Shown here: positions 7,608 through 16,117 of the stretch, piece by piece
How the letters are laid out: the number at the start of each line of letters is the position of its first letter
How positions within the stretch are numbered: the first letter of the stretch is position 1
Assembly (NCBI GenBank): GCA_965226755.1
Contig: CBDDDT010000003.1
Span: 372,001 to 436,000, forward strand
Reading direction: 5' to 3'
DNA: 64,000 nucleotides
From: Bog-113 sp965226755
GTDB lineage: Bacteria > Acidobacteriota > Terriglobia > Bryobacterales > Bryobacteraceae
Notes under the pieces: model-generated
Database searches by the model: none
The model's input: only the letters and a program-made list of their open reading frames with translations
What the model was told of the DNA's origin: nothing
Translations under genes and position numbers: made by a program

Positions 7608-7823
7608 GTGATTGTTCACATTCTGTTGCGCCTGGCTCTCGAAGGGCTGGCGCTGGAAGAATATAAAAACGAGCGCATCTCGCAGGCGGAGTTGCGCCGT
7701 CTGCTCGGCTCCGGAACTCGCTATCGGCATGACGGCTTTCTCAAGGCCCATAAAATCCTTGAAAAACACACGATGGCGGAGTTCGAGCAGGAGCGGGAAG
7801 ACCTGCGCCGTCTGGGCTTCTAA
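7608..7823 (+). CDS. UPF0175-family small antitoxin-like protein, N-terminus probably truncated
   Basis: The 71-residue product reads LALEGLALEEYKNERISQAE, RRLLGSGTRYRHDGFLKAH and ends EREDLRRLGF. This is the C-terminal three quarters of UPF0175 proteins (COG2886), small DNA-binding proteins that often act as antitoxins to PIN toxins. The usual first 15-20 residues, a short beta strand with 'ELPDD', are not found upstream in frame. The earliest reasonable start is the GTG at 7608, with AAGGA only 2 bases ahead, so translation is doubtful. No toxin partner follows; enolase starts 80 bases later. It may be a leftover of a TA module. Confidence 0.5.
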   Translation: MIVHILLRLALEGLALEEYKNERISQAELRRLLGSGTRYRHDGFLKAHKILEKHTMAEFEQEREDLRRLGF

Positions 7824-7903
7824 GCCGGGGCGCGAAGTCTTCCGCGGCGCCGCAGCCCTGTACACTGAAAGCTCACTCAATTTACAGGGAGAATCGAAAC
7901 ACT

Positions 7904-9187
7904 TTGGCTTCAATCCTGGCAGTTCAGGGGACCGAGATCCTCGACTCGCGCGGCAATCCGACCGTGGAGGCAGACGTATACCTGGCCGATGGCTCGATGG
8001 GCCGGGCGGCGGTGCCTTCGGGCGCTTCGACGGGCGAGCACGAGGCGGTGGAGCTTCGGGATGACGATAAGACCCGGTACCTGGGCAAGGGTACGACCAA
8101 GGCGGTCGCTCATATCAACGGCGAGATCGCGGAAAAACTGAAGGGGCACGACGCGTCCCAACAGTCCAAACTCGACCGGTTGATGATCGAATTGGACGGG
8201 ACGCCGAACAAAGGCCGGCTGGGAGCGAACGCGATTTTGGCGGTTTCGCTGGCGCTATCGCGGGCGGCGGCGGCCTCGGAACGCACGCCCCTTTACCGAT
8301 ATCTGGGCGGCGTGGGCGCGTGCGTCCTGCCGACGCCGATGATGAACATCATCAATGGGGGCGCCCACGCGGATTCTTCGGTGGATCTGCAAGAGTTCAT
8401 GATCGTGCCGTATGGCGCGTCGAAATTCTCGGAAGCGCTGCGGTGGGGCGTGGAGATTTTCCATACGCTGAAGGGCGTTTTGAAGAAGCGCGGCTATTCG
8501 ACGTCGGTGGGCGACGAAGGCGGGTTCGCGCCCAGCCTGAAGAGCAACGAGGAAGCGCTGGTGGTGGTGCACGAGGCCATCGAGAAGGCCGGATATCGCG
8601 CGGGCGTGGATGTCGGAATCGCGCTGGATCCCGCTTCGAGCGAGTTTTACTCTAACGGTAAGTACGTTTTCAAGAAATCCGATAAAAGCGAACGAACCAG
8701 CGAGCAGATGGTTCAATATTGGGTCGATCTGGCGCGCCAGTATCCGGCGATCCTCTCGATTGAAGACGGGATGGCGGAGGACGATTGGGCGGGCTGGAAG
8801 ATGCTCACCGACGCGCTGGGCAATTCCATCCAACTGGTAGGCGACGACTTGTTCGTGACCAACACGGAGCGGCTGCAGCGGGGCATCGATCAGGGCGTGG
8901 CGAATTCGATTTTGATCAAAGTGAACCAGATCGGGACGCTGACGGAGACGCTGGAAGCCATGCAGATGGCCGCCAACGCGGGCTATACTTCGATCGCTTC
9001 GCATCGGTCGGGGGAGACGGAAGACCCGTTCATCGCGGATTTGGCGGTGGCCACGAACTGCGGTCAGATCAAGACGGGTTCGGCGAGCCGCACGGATCGT
9101 ATCGCCAAGTACAACCAACTGCTGCGAATCGAGGAGAAATTGGGCTCGGCGGCAAAGTATGCCGGACGGAAGGCATTTCGGCGGTAG
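7904..9187 (+). CDS. eno: Enolase (2-phosphoglycerate dehydratase)
   Basis: The 427-residue protein is a full-length bacterial enolase, which interconverts 2-phosphoglycerate and phosphoenolpyruvate in glycolysis. Visible signatures are EILDSRGNPTVE, the loop GASTGEHEA, the metal-binding acidic residues in SIEDGMAEDDW and LVGDDLFVTN, the catalytic lysine in ILIKVNQIGT, and the SHRSGETED block. The start is a TTG at 7904, with a GGGAGA site about 10 bases upstream; no in-frame ATG gives the conserved N-terminus. It stands alone, after the accessory stretch, with about 170 non-coding bases following. Nothing about it is unusual apart from the TTG start. Confidence 0.97.
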   Translation: MASILAVQGTEILDSRGNPTVEADVYLADGSMGRAAVPSGASTGEHEAVELRDDDKTRYLGKGTTKAVAHINGEIAEKLKGHDASQQSKLDRLMIELDGTPNKGRLGANAILAVSLALSRAAAASERTPLYRYLGGVGACVLPTPMMNIINGGAHADSSVDLQEFMIVPYGASKFSEALRWGVEIFHTLKGVLKKRGYSTSVGDEGGFAPSLKSNEEALVVVHEAIEKAGYRAGVDVGIALDPASSEFYSNGKYVFKKSDKSERTSEQMVQYWVDLARQYPAILSIEDGMAEDDWAGWKMLTDALGNSIQLVGDDLFVTNTERLQRGIDQGVANSILIKVNQIGTLTETLEAMQMAANAGYTSIASHRSGETEDPFIADLAVATNCGQIKTGSASRTDRIAKYNQLLRIEEKLGSAAKYAGRKAFRR

Positions 9188-9357
9188 GCGCTTTAAACCC
9201 GAGAGATTTACTGGTTCTAAATTTTAAATCGGGGAAAATACACCTGTAAAAAGTGATGCAGCAAACAAATTGCCGCACACGTACTTCCACCCGATCCATC
9301 TAAAAGGGCGCGCCCGCCGTAATATCCTGCAGTCGGATTTTAGCCAGGAGAGCGCCC

Positions 9358-10854
9358 GTGTCACGCACCACCCGAATTCCTTTTCGAGCTTCTGTTCAAT
9401 GGCTCGCGATCGCCGCTTCGCTCATTTTACAAACGCAACCGGTTCTCAAAGCCCAGTTACCGCTGCTCGGCGGCGGATGCCGCAAGCTTCCCGCGATTGA
9501 TCCCGCGAAAGACTTCCTGGGCAATTTTAACAATTCCTGCTATGCGCTGCCGCTGGGAACGTCGCGGGGAGACTACAAGGGCGGCGATCTGAACGCGATT
9601 TACTCCCTCGTCTACTATCATGTCACGCCGGGGTACCAGCTGATACTGACCGGGACGTATCCCAATGCGCGGTTTTACTCAGTAACGGTATACGACGAGC
9701 ACGCGGCGATCACCAGCGACACGTTCGATACGCAGATCCTGCCGCTGAATGCTTCGATGGTCAATCCTTTTCTTTCGCCGCCTTATCAGCCCAATCAACA
9801 GTACGGGATCACGGTCGGGTTTGGCGGCGGAGCGCCGGTGACGGTGGATCCGGGCTGCGGCACGAGCGACACGACGATCGGACAGAACGTGCTGGACGCT
9901 TCCCAAATCCATCAGGGCCTCACGTGGACCGGCTACCCCGATCTGCCGCAGGGATTTCCGGCGCATCAAACGGGCGCGAATAGCGGGGGAGCGCTGATGG
10001 TCCGGGACTACGACACGATCTCGCAGGAAAACCCGCCCGTGGTGATGGTTCGCCAGCTCTCGAACGGCTGCGCGGTGCCCCTCAGCGATGCGAGCAACAT
10101 CATCACGACCGGATCTTCCGGCGGAAAGTGGCAGAACGCGGACCAGGTAAAAGCGCATGACGAGTTCGCTTACTCGATTAAACCGGTGGAGTGCTTCCCG
10201 CCGGATCCTCAGAACCATGTCAGCTGGGCGCGATCGAGCGACTACATTCCGGGAATCAACGGCGGCGCCAGCTATCTCTTTTTTGGATTAACGCCGTCGC
10301 AGGTGAAGTCTCTCATTTCGGGCGGGCAGTTTATTCGCATGCAATTTCAGCTCCCGACGATGCCGAACACGCCTTGTAACGGAGGCGGCTGCGCACTTAC
10401 CGGACTGGAGCAGCTGCGCTACCGGAGCATCTCCTTCGATGACAACAAGGCGACAACCTACGCCTCCATAAAGGACGCGGACATGGTTCAGGATCAAAAC
10501 GGGAACGTGACCGTGATCATCGGGATGGGGGCCAAGGCTCCGGCCAGCGTGACCGCGCAGAACGGGTACACGTATTTTGACCTCTCCCAGGTTCGCGGAT
10601 ATAGCAACGTGGCGAATGTGGCAATGCGCGACATTCTTCCGAATGCGACCTTCGAGTGTTCGGCGTTTAATGTTCCTTTTTACACGACGGAATTTAACCC
10701 GGAGGGCGGTTATATGGGGAATTATGTGCCCACGGTGGATTTTCCGACGGCGTCGGAAATTCCAGTCACCCCGGTTCCGGTGACGCGTCCGAATAACTGC
10801 ACGGCGGTAGTGACCCAGAAGCCGGTTGCTTGCGGCAGCGAAGGTCAGTACTAG
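9358..10854 (+). CDS. Secreted protein of unknown function, first of two tandem paralogues
   Basis: This 498-residue protein has an N-terminal signal peptide (WLAIAASLILQTQPVLKAQ) and a mature part with FLGNFNNSCYALPLGTSRGD, YYHVTPGYQLILTGTYPNAR and FYSVTVYDEHA. That last block recalls DUF1214-like all-beta proteins, but the resemblance is weak and I do not name a function. Several conserved cysteine-containing loops (PCNGGGCALTGLEQLRYRS) suggest disulphides after export. The start is a GTG at 9358 with AGGAG seven bases ahead. The next gene downstream encodes a paralogue about 65-70 percent identical by eye, 195 bases away, each with its own leader region. Confidence 0.75.
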   Translation: MSRTTRIPFRASVQWLAIAASLILQTQPVLKAQLPLLGGGCRKLPAIDPAKDFLGNFNNSCYALPLGTSRGDYKGGDLNAIYSLVYYHVTPGYQLILTGTYPNARFYSVTVYDEHAAITSDTFDTQILPLNASMVNPFLSPPYQPNQQYGITVGFGGGAPVTVDPGCGTSDTTIGQNVLDASQIHQGLTWTGYPDLPQGFPAHQTGANSGGALMVRDYDTISQENPPVVMVRQLSNGCAVPLSDASNIITTGSSGGKWQNADQVKAHDEFAYSIKPVECFPPDPQNHVSWARSSDYIPGINGGASYLFFGLTPSQVKSLISGGQFIRMQFQLPTMPNTPCNGGGCALTGLEQLRYRSISFDDNKATTYASIKDADMVQDQNGNVTVIIGMGAKAPASVTAQNGYTYFDLSQVRGYSNVANVAMRDILPNATFECSAFNVPFYTTEFNPEGGYMGNYVPTVDFPTASEIPVTPVPVTRPNNCTAVVTQKPVACGSEGQY

Positions 10855-11049
10855 AGAACTAGTATTTTTGCGCAGCGGGCGGGGCGGCGCATCGTGCCGC
10901 CCCTCTCACGCGCGTCGTACGCAGCATTCACGACCAATCCGGTATGTATCACTCCGGACAAAATGCGAGCGCCGAGCCGCAAATAAAGGGTCTTATTTCG
11001 GCGATCCCGTTTATCTTAATAAAGGTATTTCCGAAAATTTAAGGTCAAA

Positions 11050-12537
11050 ATGCTAAAAATGCGAATTTCGCTCCGAACCACCATGCCGTGGGTTTTGATG
11101 GCAGGCTCGCTTATTTACCCGTTGCACACCATGCAGGCGCAAGCGCCGGCGCCCGGCAACGTTTGTTCCAACCTTACGATTGATCCCAATAAGGACTTCC
11201 TGGGTAACTTCAACAACGGGTGCTTCGCCATGCCGCTCGGGAACTCGCAGGGGAATTACAAGGGCGGAGACCTGAATTCGAAATATGACTTGGTCTACTA
11301 CAAGGTGACGCCGGGTTACGAGCTGGTACTCACGGGTACATACCCCAACGCGCGTTTCTTCTCGATCACGGCTTATGACGAACATGCCGCGATCGTCAGC
11401 ACGATAAACGACATTCAAATCCCGCCGCTCAACGGCTCCATGTACAATCCATTCCTGAGTTCGGCGCCCTATCAGGCGCAGCAATATGGCGTGACCATCG
11501 GTTTCGGGGGCGGCGTTCCCGTGAACGTCGCGCCGGGCTGCAGCACGAGCGACACCACGATCGACCAAACTTTTCTGGATGCATCGCAGATCCACCAGGG
11601 ACTGACGTGGCTTGGATATCCGGACCTGCCCGAGGGATTTCCCGCACATCAGACGGGAGCGAACAGCGCGGGTTCCCTCATTGTTCGAAGCTATGTAGAT
11701 ATTTCGGCGGAAAGCCCCCCGGTGCTGATTGTGCGGCAACTCTCGAACGGCTGCGCGGTGCTGCTAAACCAAATCAGCAACATCGTCACCGATCAGACGA
11801 TAGGCCAAACCTGGCAGAATTCGGCCCAGGTCAAGGCGCACAACGAATTCTCGTACGGCATTGAACCCGTTTTGTGCTTCCAGGCCGATCCGCAGAGCAA
11901 AGTCACGTGGACGCGGCAAAGCGATTACATAGCCGGAGAAAACAGCGGAGCGAGCTTACTTTTCTTCAACATGACGCCAGCGCTGGTGCAATCGATCATC
12001 ACGGGAGGAGAGTTCATCCGGATGCAGTTCCAGATGCCCACGATCCCGAACACGCCGTGCAATGGCGGGGGCTGCGAACTTACGGGCCTGGAGCAGTTGC
12101 GGTACAGGAGCATCTCCTTCGAGAATGCGACGGCGACGACCATGGCTTCCATTAAGGATTCCGGCATGGTTCAAGACGAGAACGGAAATGTGACCTTGAT
12201 TATCGGGATGGGAACGGCTCCGCCGCCGCAGGTGAATCCGCACAACAAGTACACCTACGTCAACCTGGCGCAGGTCCCGAATTACAGCAGCGTGGCCGTG
12301 GTGGCTTTACGCGACATCCTGCCCAACGCCACTTTCGATTGCTCGACGTTCAACGTGCCGTTCTACACGGCGGAGTACAACCCCGAGGGCGGCTACATGG
12401 GCAACTATGTCCCGTCGGTGGACTTCCCGACGGCTTCGGAGATTCCCACGACGCCGGTTCCGATCAACCGGGCGAACTCCTGCGCAACCCCGGTCACCCA
12501 GACTCCTTACGCTTGCGGGACAGAAGGCGGGAACTAG
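11050..12537 (+). CDS. Secreted protein of unknown function, second of two tandem paralogues
   Basis: The 495-residue product begins with a signal peptide (TTMPWVLMAGSLIYPLHTMQ, cleavage likely after AQA) and then follows the upstream paralogue almost along its whole length: DFLGNFNNGCFAMPLGNSQG, ATYPNARFFSITAYDEHAA-like block, IHQGLTWLGYPDLPEGFPAH, MQFQMPTIPNTPCNGGGCEL and the end motif SVDFPTASEIPTTPVPI. The substitutions are scattered, so this is an old duplication kept under selection. An ATG at 11050 and a second one at 11059 are both possible starts; the first has AAGGT nearby. Function unknown; export and disulphides are likely. Confidence 0.75.
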   Translation: MLKMRISLRTTMPWVLMAGSLIYPLHTMQAQAPAPGNVCSNLTIDPNKDFLGNFNNGCFAMPLGNSQGNYKGGDLNSKYDLVYYKVTPGYELVLTGTYPNARFFSITAYDEHAAIVSTINDIQIPPLNGSMYNPFLSSAPYQAQQYGVTIGFGGGVPVNVAPGCSTSDTTIDQTFLDASQIHQGLTWLGYPDLPEGFPAHQTGANSAGSLIVRSYVDISAESPPVLIVRQLSNGCAVLLNQISNIVTDQTIGQTWQNSAQVKAHNEFSYGIEPVLCFQADPQSKVTWTRQSDYIAGENSGASLLFFNMTPALVQSIITGGEFIRMQFQMPTIPNTPCNGGGCELTGLEQLRYRSISFENATATTMASIKDSGMVQDENGNVTLIIGMGTAPPPQVNPHNKYTYVNLAQVPNYSSVAVVALRDILPNATFDCSTFNVPFYTAEYNPEGGYMGNYVPSVDFPTASEIPTTPVPINRANSCATPVTQTPYACGTEGGN

Positions 12538-12618
12538 CGGCCGCATGAAAATGCCTTCAGAAGCGGCGCAGGAGGCCTAATCCGATGCAACAATGAAAAT
12601 CGGAGGTATCTCAAACTT

Positions 12619-12870
12619 ATGAAGAAATCCATATTCGGGCTGACAGCGGTGGTGCTTTCGGTCGGCATGACAGCGTTCGGGCAGGTGGGCAGCGATCTCA
12701 AGCAGGCCGGCAGCGATGTGAAGCACGCGGGCAAGGCGACGGGCGACGCCACGGTGACGGGCGCCAAGAAGACCGGGCACGCCGTGAAGAAGGGCGCCAA
12801 GAAAACGGGGACGGCCGTGAAGGACGGAACCCACAAGACGGCCGACAAGGTCGCCGACAAGACCCAGTAG
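12619..12870 (+). CDS. Small exported Lys/Ala/Thr-repeat protein
   Basis: The 83-residue protein has a signal peptide (MKKSIFGLTAVVLSVGMTAF, then GQ) and a short basic mature part made of imperfect repeats: GSDLKQAGSDVKHAGKATGD, GAKKTGHAVKKGAKKTGTAV and HKTADKVADKTQ. The periodic Lys, Ala and Gly resembles LEA-like or CsbD-like stress proteins and the tail of histone H1, so it probably stays disordered or wraps as amphipathic helix in the periplasm. It has a GGAGG site before the ATG at 12619 and is followed by a hairpin terminator. I do not assign a function. Confidence 0.7.
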   Translation: MKKSIFGLTAVVLSVGMTAFGQVGSDLKQAGSDVKHAGKATGDATVTGAKKTGHAVKKGAKKTGTAVKDGTHKTADKVADKTQ

Positions 12871-12881
12871 ACTTGAAGAAG

Positions 12882-12915
12882 GCAGCCGGGCGCTCAGCAG
12901 GCGAGCGGCTGCTTT
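12882..12915 (+). terminator. Probable intrinsic terminator after the small repeat protein
   Basis: GCAGCCG at 12882-12888 pairs with CGGCTGC at 12906-12912, and the right arm runs into TTT. The loop itself can form a smaller stem. It lies 12 bases after the preceding stop and 9 bases before the next start, so it would separate the two genes. The T tract is short, which lowers confidence. Confidence 0.5.
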
Positions 12916-12923
12916 CCTGACGA

Positions 12924-14720
12924 ATGGGTCTACTTCTCAATATTCAAAGCGTTTCGAAAAAATTCGGCGCAAATCCTCTCTTCGAATCCATCTCTTTCAC
13001 GGTTTCCGACGGCGACCGAATTGGCCTGATTGGCCCCAACGGCGCGGGTAAATCCACTCTGCTGGGCATTCTGGCGGGGAGGATTTCCGCCGGAAACGGG
13101 GAGGTGGTGGTGCGCAAAGGCGTGCGCGTCAGCTACGTGGCGCAGGATTCCAACTTCGACGCGGGGCTGACGGTCCGCGCGGTTCTGGAAGCAGCGCTCG
13201 ACCCCGCCGACGAATCCGAACATCTGGCGCGGATCTCGGAAACGCTGGGCCGCACGGGTTTTGAGAATCCCGAGGCAGACGCCTCGTCGCTCTCCGGGGG
13301 ATGGCGGAAGCGGCTGGCGATCGCGGAGGCGCTGATCACGCAGCCGGATGTTCTTCTGCTGGACGAGCCGACCAATCATCTGGATCTGGAGGGGATTCTG
13401 TGGCTAGAGGCACTTTTGCGGAACGCCCGTTTCGCCAGCATCATCGTCAGCCACGACCGCTATTTTCTGGAAAACGTCGCCACGCAGATGATCGAACTGA
13501 ACCGCGCGTATGCGGCGGGGCTGTTCCGGGCGGAGGGCAACTACTCGCAATTTCTGGAGTTGAAGGACGCATTTCTCCACGCGCAGTCGAAGCACCAGGA
13601 AGCGCTCGAGAACCGGGTGCGGACGGAACTGGAATGGCTGCGGCGGGGGCCTAAAGCGCGCGCGACGAAGTCCAAGGCTCGCATCGACCGGGCGCACGAG
13701 CTGATTGGAGAGCTCTCGGATCTATCCTCGCGCAGCCGGACGGGAAGCACGGGAATCGACTTTGCGGCATCGGACCGGCGCAGCAAAAGACTGATCGACG
13801 CCCGCGGGATCACGTATAGCATTCCAGGCCGGACGTTGTTCCGTGATCTGAGTTTCACGGTGACGCCGCATCAGCGGATCGGGCTGGTGGGTCCCAACGG
13901 GAGCGGGAAGACGACGCTGCTGCGGCTTTTGCTGGGCGAACTGCCGCCGGAGTCGGGCGAGGTGGAACACGCGCTGAACCTGCGCGCGGTGTACTTCGAT
14001 CAGAACCGGACGCACCTGAATCTGGACGTGACGCTGCGGCGGGCGCTGGCGCCGGATGGCGATTCGGTGATCTACCGGGACCGGATCATTCATGTGGCCT
14101 CGTGGGCGGAGCGGTTCCTGTTCCGCAAAGAGCAGCTGGAACAACCGGTGAGCCGTTTATCGGGCGGCGAACGCGCGCGGGTGCTGATCGCGAACCTGAT
14201 GCTGCAGCCGGCGGACGTGCTGCTGCTCGACGAGCCGACCAACGATCTGGACATTGAAACTCTGGAGATTCTGGAAGAGAACCTTTTGGAGTTCACCGGG
14301 GCGCTGATTCTGGTGACGCATGACCGCTATCTGTTGGATCGCGTATCGACGGTGGTGATTGGTTTGGATGGCCAGGGCGGGGCCGAGCAGTTCGCCGACT
14401 ACTCGCAATGGGAGGCGTGGCAGAATGACCGGCGGGCGGCGAGCCGGGCCGCATCCCGGCCGGCGGCGAGTTCCGCGCAACCGGCACGGCCGAAGAAGAA
14501 GCTTACCTACGTGGAAGCGAAGGAGCTGGAGTCGATCGAAACCCGGATCGAACAGGCGGAGCATGTGCTCGAATCCAAGCACGCGCTGCTTGAGGATACG
14601 GCGGTCACGAGCGATCCGCAGCGGCTGCGCGCGGTGTATGGGGAGCAACAGGCGGCGCAGGAAGTGGTGGACGATTTATATGCGCGCTGGGGTGAGCTGG
14701 AGGCGAAACTGGCGGGCTGA
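12924..14720 (+). CDS. ABC-F family ATPase, Uup-like
   Basis: The 598-residue protein has two ABC ATPase domains and no membrane segment. Domain 1 carries GLIGPNGAGKST (about 35-46), SLSGGWRKR and LLLDEPTNHLDLE; domain 2 carries GLVGPNGSGKTT, RLSGGERAR and LLLDEPTNDLDIE. Between them is the P-site-tRNA-interaction-type linker (RVRTELEWLRRGPKARATKS), and at the end a coiled coil of Uup type (LTYVEAKELESIETRIEQAE). The linker wording and C-terminal coil place it with Uup, linked to ribosome function and DNA repair, rather than with antibiotic-resistance ABC-F proteins. The gene appears monocistronic; the following gene runs the other way, ending 5 bases from its stop. Confidence 0.9.
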   Translation: MGLLLNIQSVSKKFGANPLFESISFTVSDGDRIGLIGPNGAGKSTLLGILAGRISAGNGEVVVRKGVRVSYVAQDSNFDAGLTVRAVLEAALDPADESEHLARISETLGRTGFENPEADASSLSGGWRKRLAIAEALITQPDVLLLDEPTNHLDLEGILWLEALLRNARFASIIVSHDRYFLENVATQMIELNRAYAAGLFRAEGNYSQFLELKDAFLHAQSKHQEALENRVRTELEWLRRGPKARATKSKARIDRAHELIGELSDLSSRSRTGSTGIDFAASDRRSKRLIDARGITYSIPGRTLFRDLSFTVTPHQRIGLVGPNGSGKTTLLRLLLGELPPESGEVEHALNLRAVYFDQNRTHLNLDVTLRRALAPDGDSVIYRDRIIHVASWAERFLFRKEQLEQPVSRLSGGERARVLIANLMLQPADVLLLDEPTNDLDIETLEILEENLLEFTGALILVTHDRYLLDRVSTVVIGLDGQGGAEQFADYSQWEAWQNDRRAASRAASRPAASSAQPARPKKKLTYVEAKELESIETRIEQAEHVLESKHALLEDTAVTSDPQRLRAVYGEQQAAQEVVDDLYARWGELEAKLAG

Positions 14721-14725
14721 GCGGG

Positions 14726-16054
14726 CTATTTCAGATAGCGCGAGGCGAAATCGAGAAACGCGGGCCAGTTGGGTCCGGGGGTGTGGCCTTCGCGATGCTG
14801 CCGAAAGGCTAGGTCGCCCGAGATGAGCGGTGTTTCGACCGGAGGAAACTGATCGGCGCCCAGGCCTTTTTTGCCAAGAAGTTGATACACCGGTCCGGCG
14901 GCGACGGCGGCCAGAAACATGCCTTGCGCGTCGACCCATCCATCCCCGGCGCTGGGTGAGCCCGCGCCGATAAAGACCGGGCGCGGAGCACAGAGGGCGA
15001 TCAGTTCGTGCGAATCGACGGGAAGATCGTTGGGCGTGAGCGGTCCGGCGTACTTGAGGAAATTTCCAGCCATCCAGTGATATTCACCGGTGCCGGCGAC
15101 GTTTTCGAGAAGTTCGCCGAAGTTGCGACGATGGAGGCGAGCGCCGCCTTCTCCGGAGGAGCTGATGAAAGCGACCGCGAAGCGCGAGTCATAGGCCATG
15201 GCGACCAGCGCGGCCTTTCCATAGCGCGAATGTCCGGCGACGGCAACGCGGCGCGCGTCGACGGAGGGGTCGGACGCGAAGTAGTCGAGCGCGCGGCTGG
15301 CGCCCCATGCCCAGGCGCGCAGAGCGCCCCAATCTTCCAGCTTGCGCGGCTGGCCGTGGTTGACCAGGCCGATAATCCCCTCAGTGAGCGCCTTGCCGTT
15401 GTCGCCCTGAATGCTGTTGGGCGAGATGACGGCGTATCCCCAGCCTCTGGCCAATACCTGCTGCTGCCAGGTGGGCCCGACGGGCGGCGGGGGTGGCGGC
15501 ATGCCCGGCCGGCGAGGAAACCCGCCGATGAATCCGAGTTCCATGACGACGGGCACGGGACCGGCGGCGGAGGCGGGCGTGGTGAGCTCCAACTGAATGT
15601 CGACGGTGACGGCGGGGTAGGAGGAGTTGTCGACGTGGCCTGCCAATTTCTTGGTCACGATGGCCACGGCGCCGTTGGTTCCTTTGGTGACGGCGGCGAC
15701 TTCCCAATGGACGGGCGGCGTATGGGCGGGCACGCGGCCGTAGACTTCGCGGTCAAACAATTCCGCGATCTCCGGACGCCGCTCCTGCCACCACATGGCG
15801 GGGGTGGTCACTTGCTTGCCGTCGTTCAGCAGCAACGGGTCGGGCAGGCGCGGGTAGGGATTGGCCTTGGACTCGTCGTAATTGACGGCGTTGGGCACGC
15901 CGGGATGATTCGGATCCGCGCCGGGACGAAGCGCGGCGATGTGCAGGGACTCCATGACGCGCTGGTGATCCTGCTCGGCCGATAGCGGCGCGGGCGCGGT
16001 CTGCCCGGATGCGGCGTGCAGAGCCAGGGCCATCCCCGCTAAGGCGAGACGCAT
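14726..16054 (-). CDS. Carbohydrate esterase family 15-like (glucuronoyl esterase) secreted enzyme
   Basis: The 442-residue protein has a short signal peptide (MRLALAGMALALHAASG) and an alpha/beta hydrolase domain. The nucleophile motif GHSRYGKAA, the block SSSGEGGARLHRRNFGE, and the late histidine in REGHTPGP match CE15 enzymes, which cut the ester between glucuronoxylan and lignin. The conserved VYGRVP near residue 105 is also typical of bacterial CE15. An acidic residue in the SGEGG loop would complete the triad. It fits with the two GH10 xylanases encoded within 10 kb, although they are not in one operon. The assignment is confident at family level; substrate is inferred. Confidence 0.85.
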   Translation of the reverse strand: MRLALAGMALALHAASGQTAPAPLSAEQDHQRVMESLHIAALRPGADPNHPGVPNAVNYDESKANPYPRLPDPLLLNDGKQVTTPAMWWQERRPEIAELFDREVYGRVPAHTPPVHWEVAAVTKGTNGAVAIVTKKLAGHVDNSSYPAVTVDIQLELTTPASAAGPVPVVMELGFIGGFPRRPGMPPPPPPVGPTWQQQVLARGWGYAVISPNSIQGDNGKALTEGIIGLVNHGQPRKLEDWGALRAWAWGASRALDYFASDPSVDARRVAVAGHSRYGKAALVAMAYDSRFAVAFISSSGEGGARLHRRNFGELLENVAGTGEYHWMAGNFLKYAGPLTPNDLPVDSHELIALCAPRPVFIGAGSPSAGDGWVDAQGMFLAAVAAGPVYQLLGKKGLGADQFPPVETPLISGDLAFRQHREGHTPGPNWPAFLDFASRYLK

Positions 16055-16117
16055 AACTCCGTTATTCTACTCCCCGTTAACTTGACGGCCAGGGCGAACG
16101 GGCGCGACGGAGTCCGG

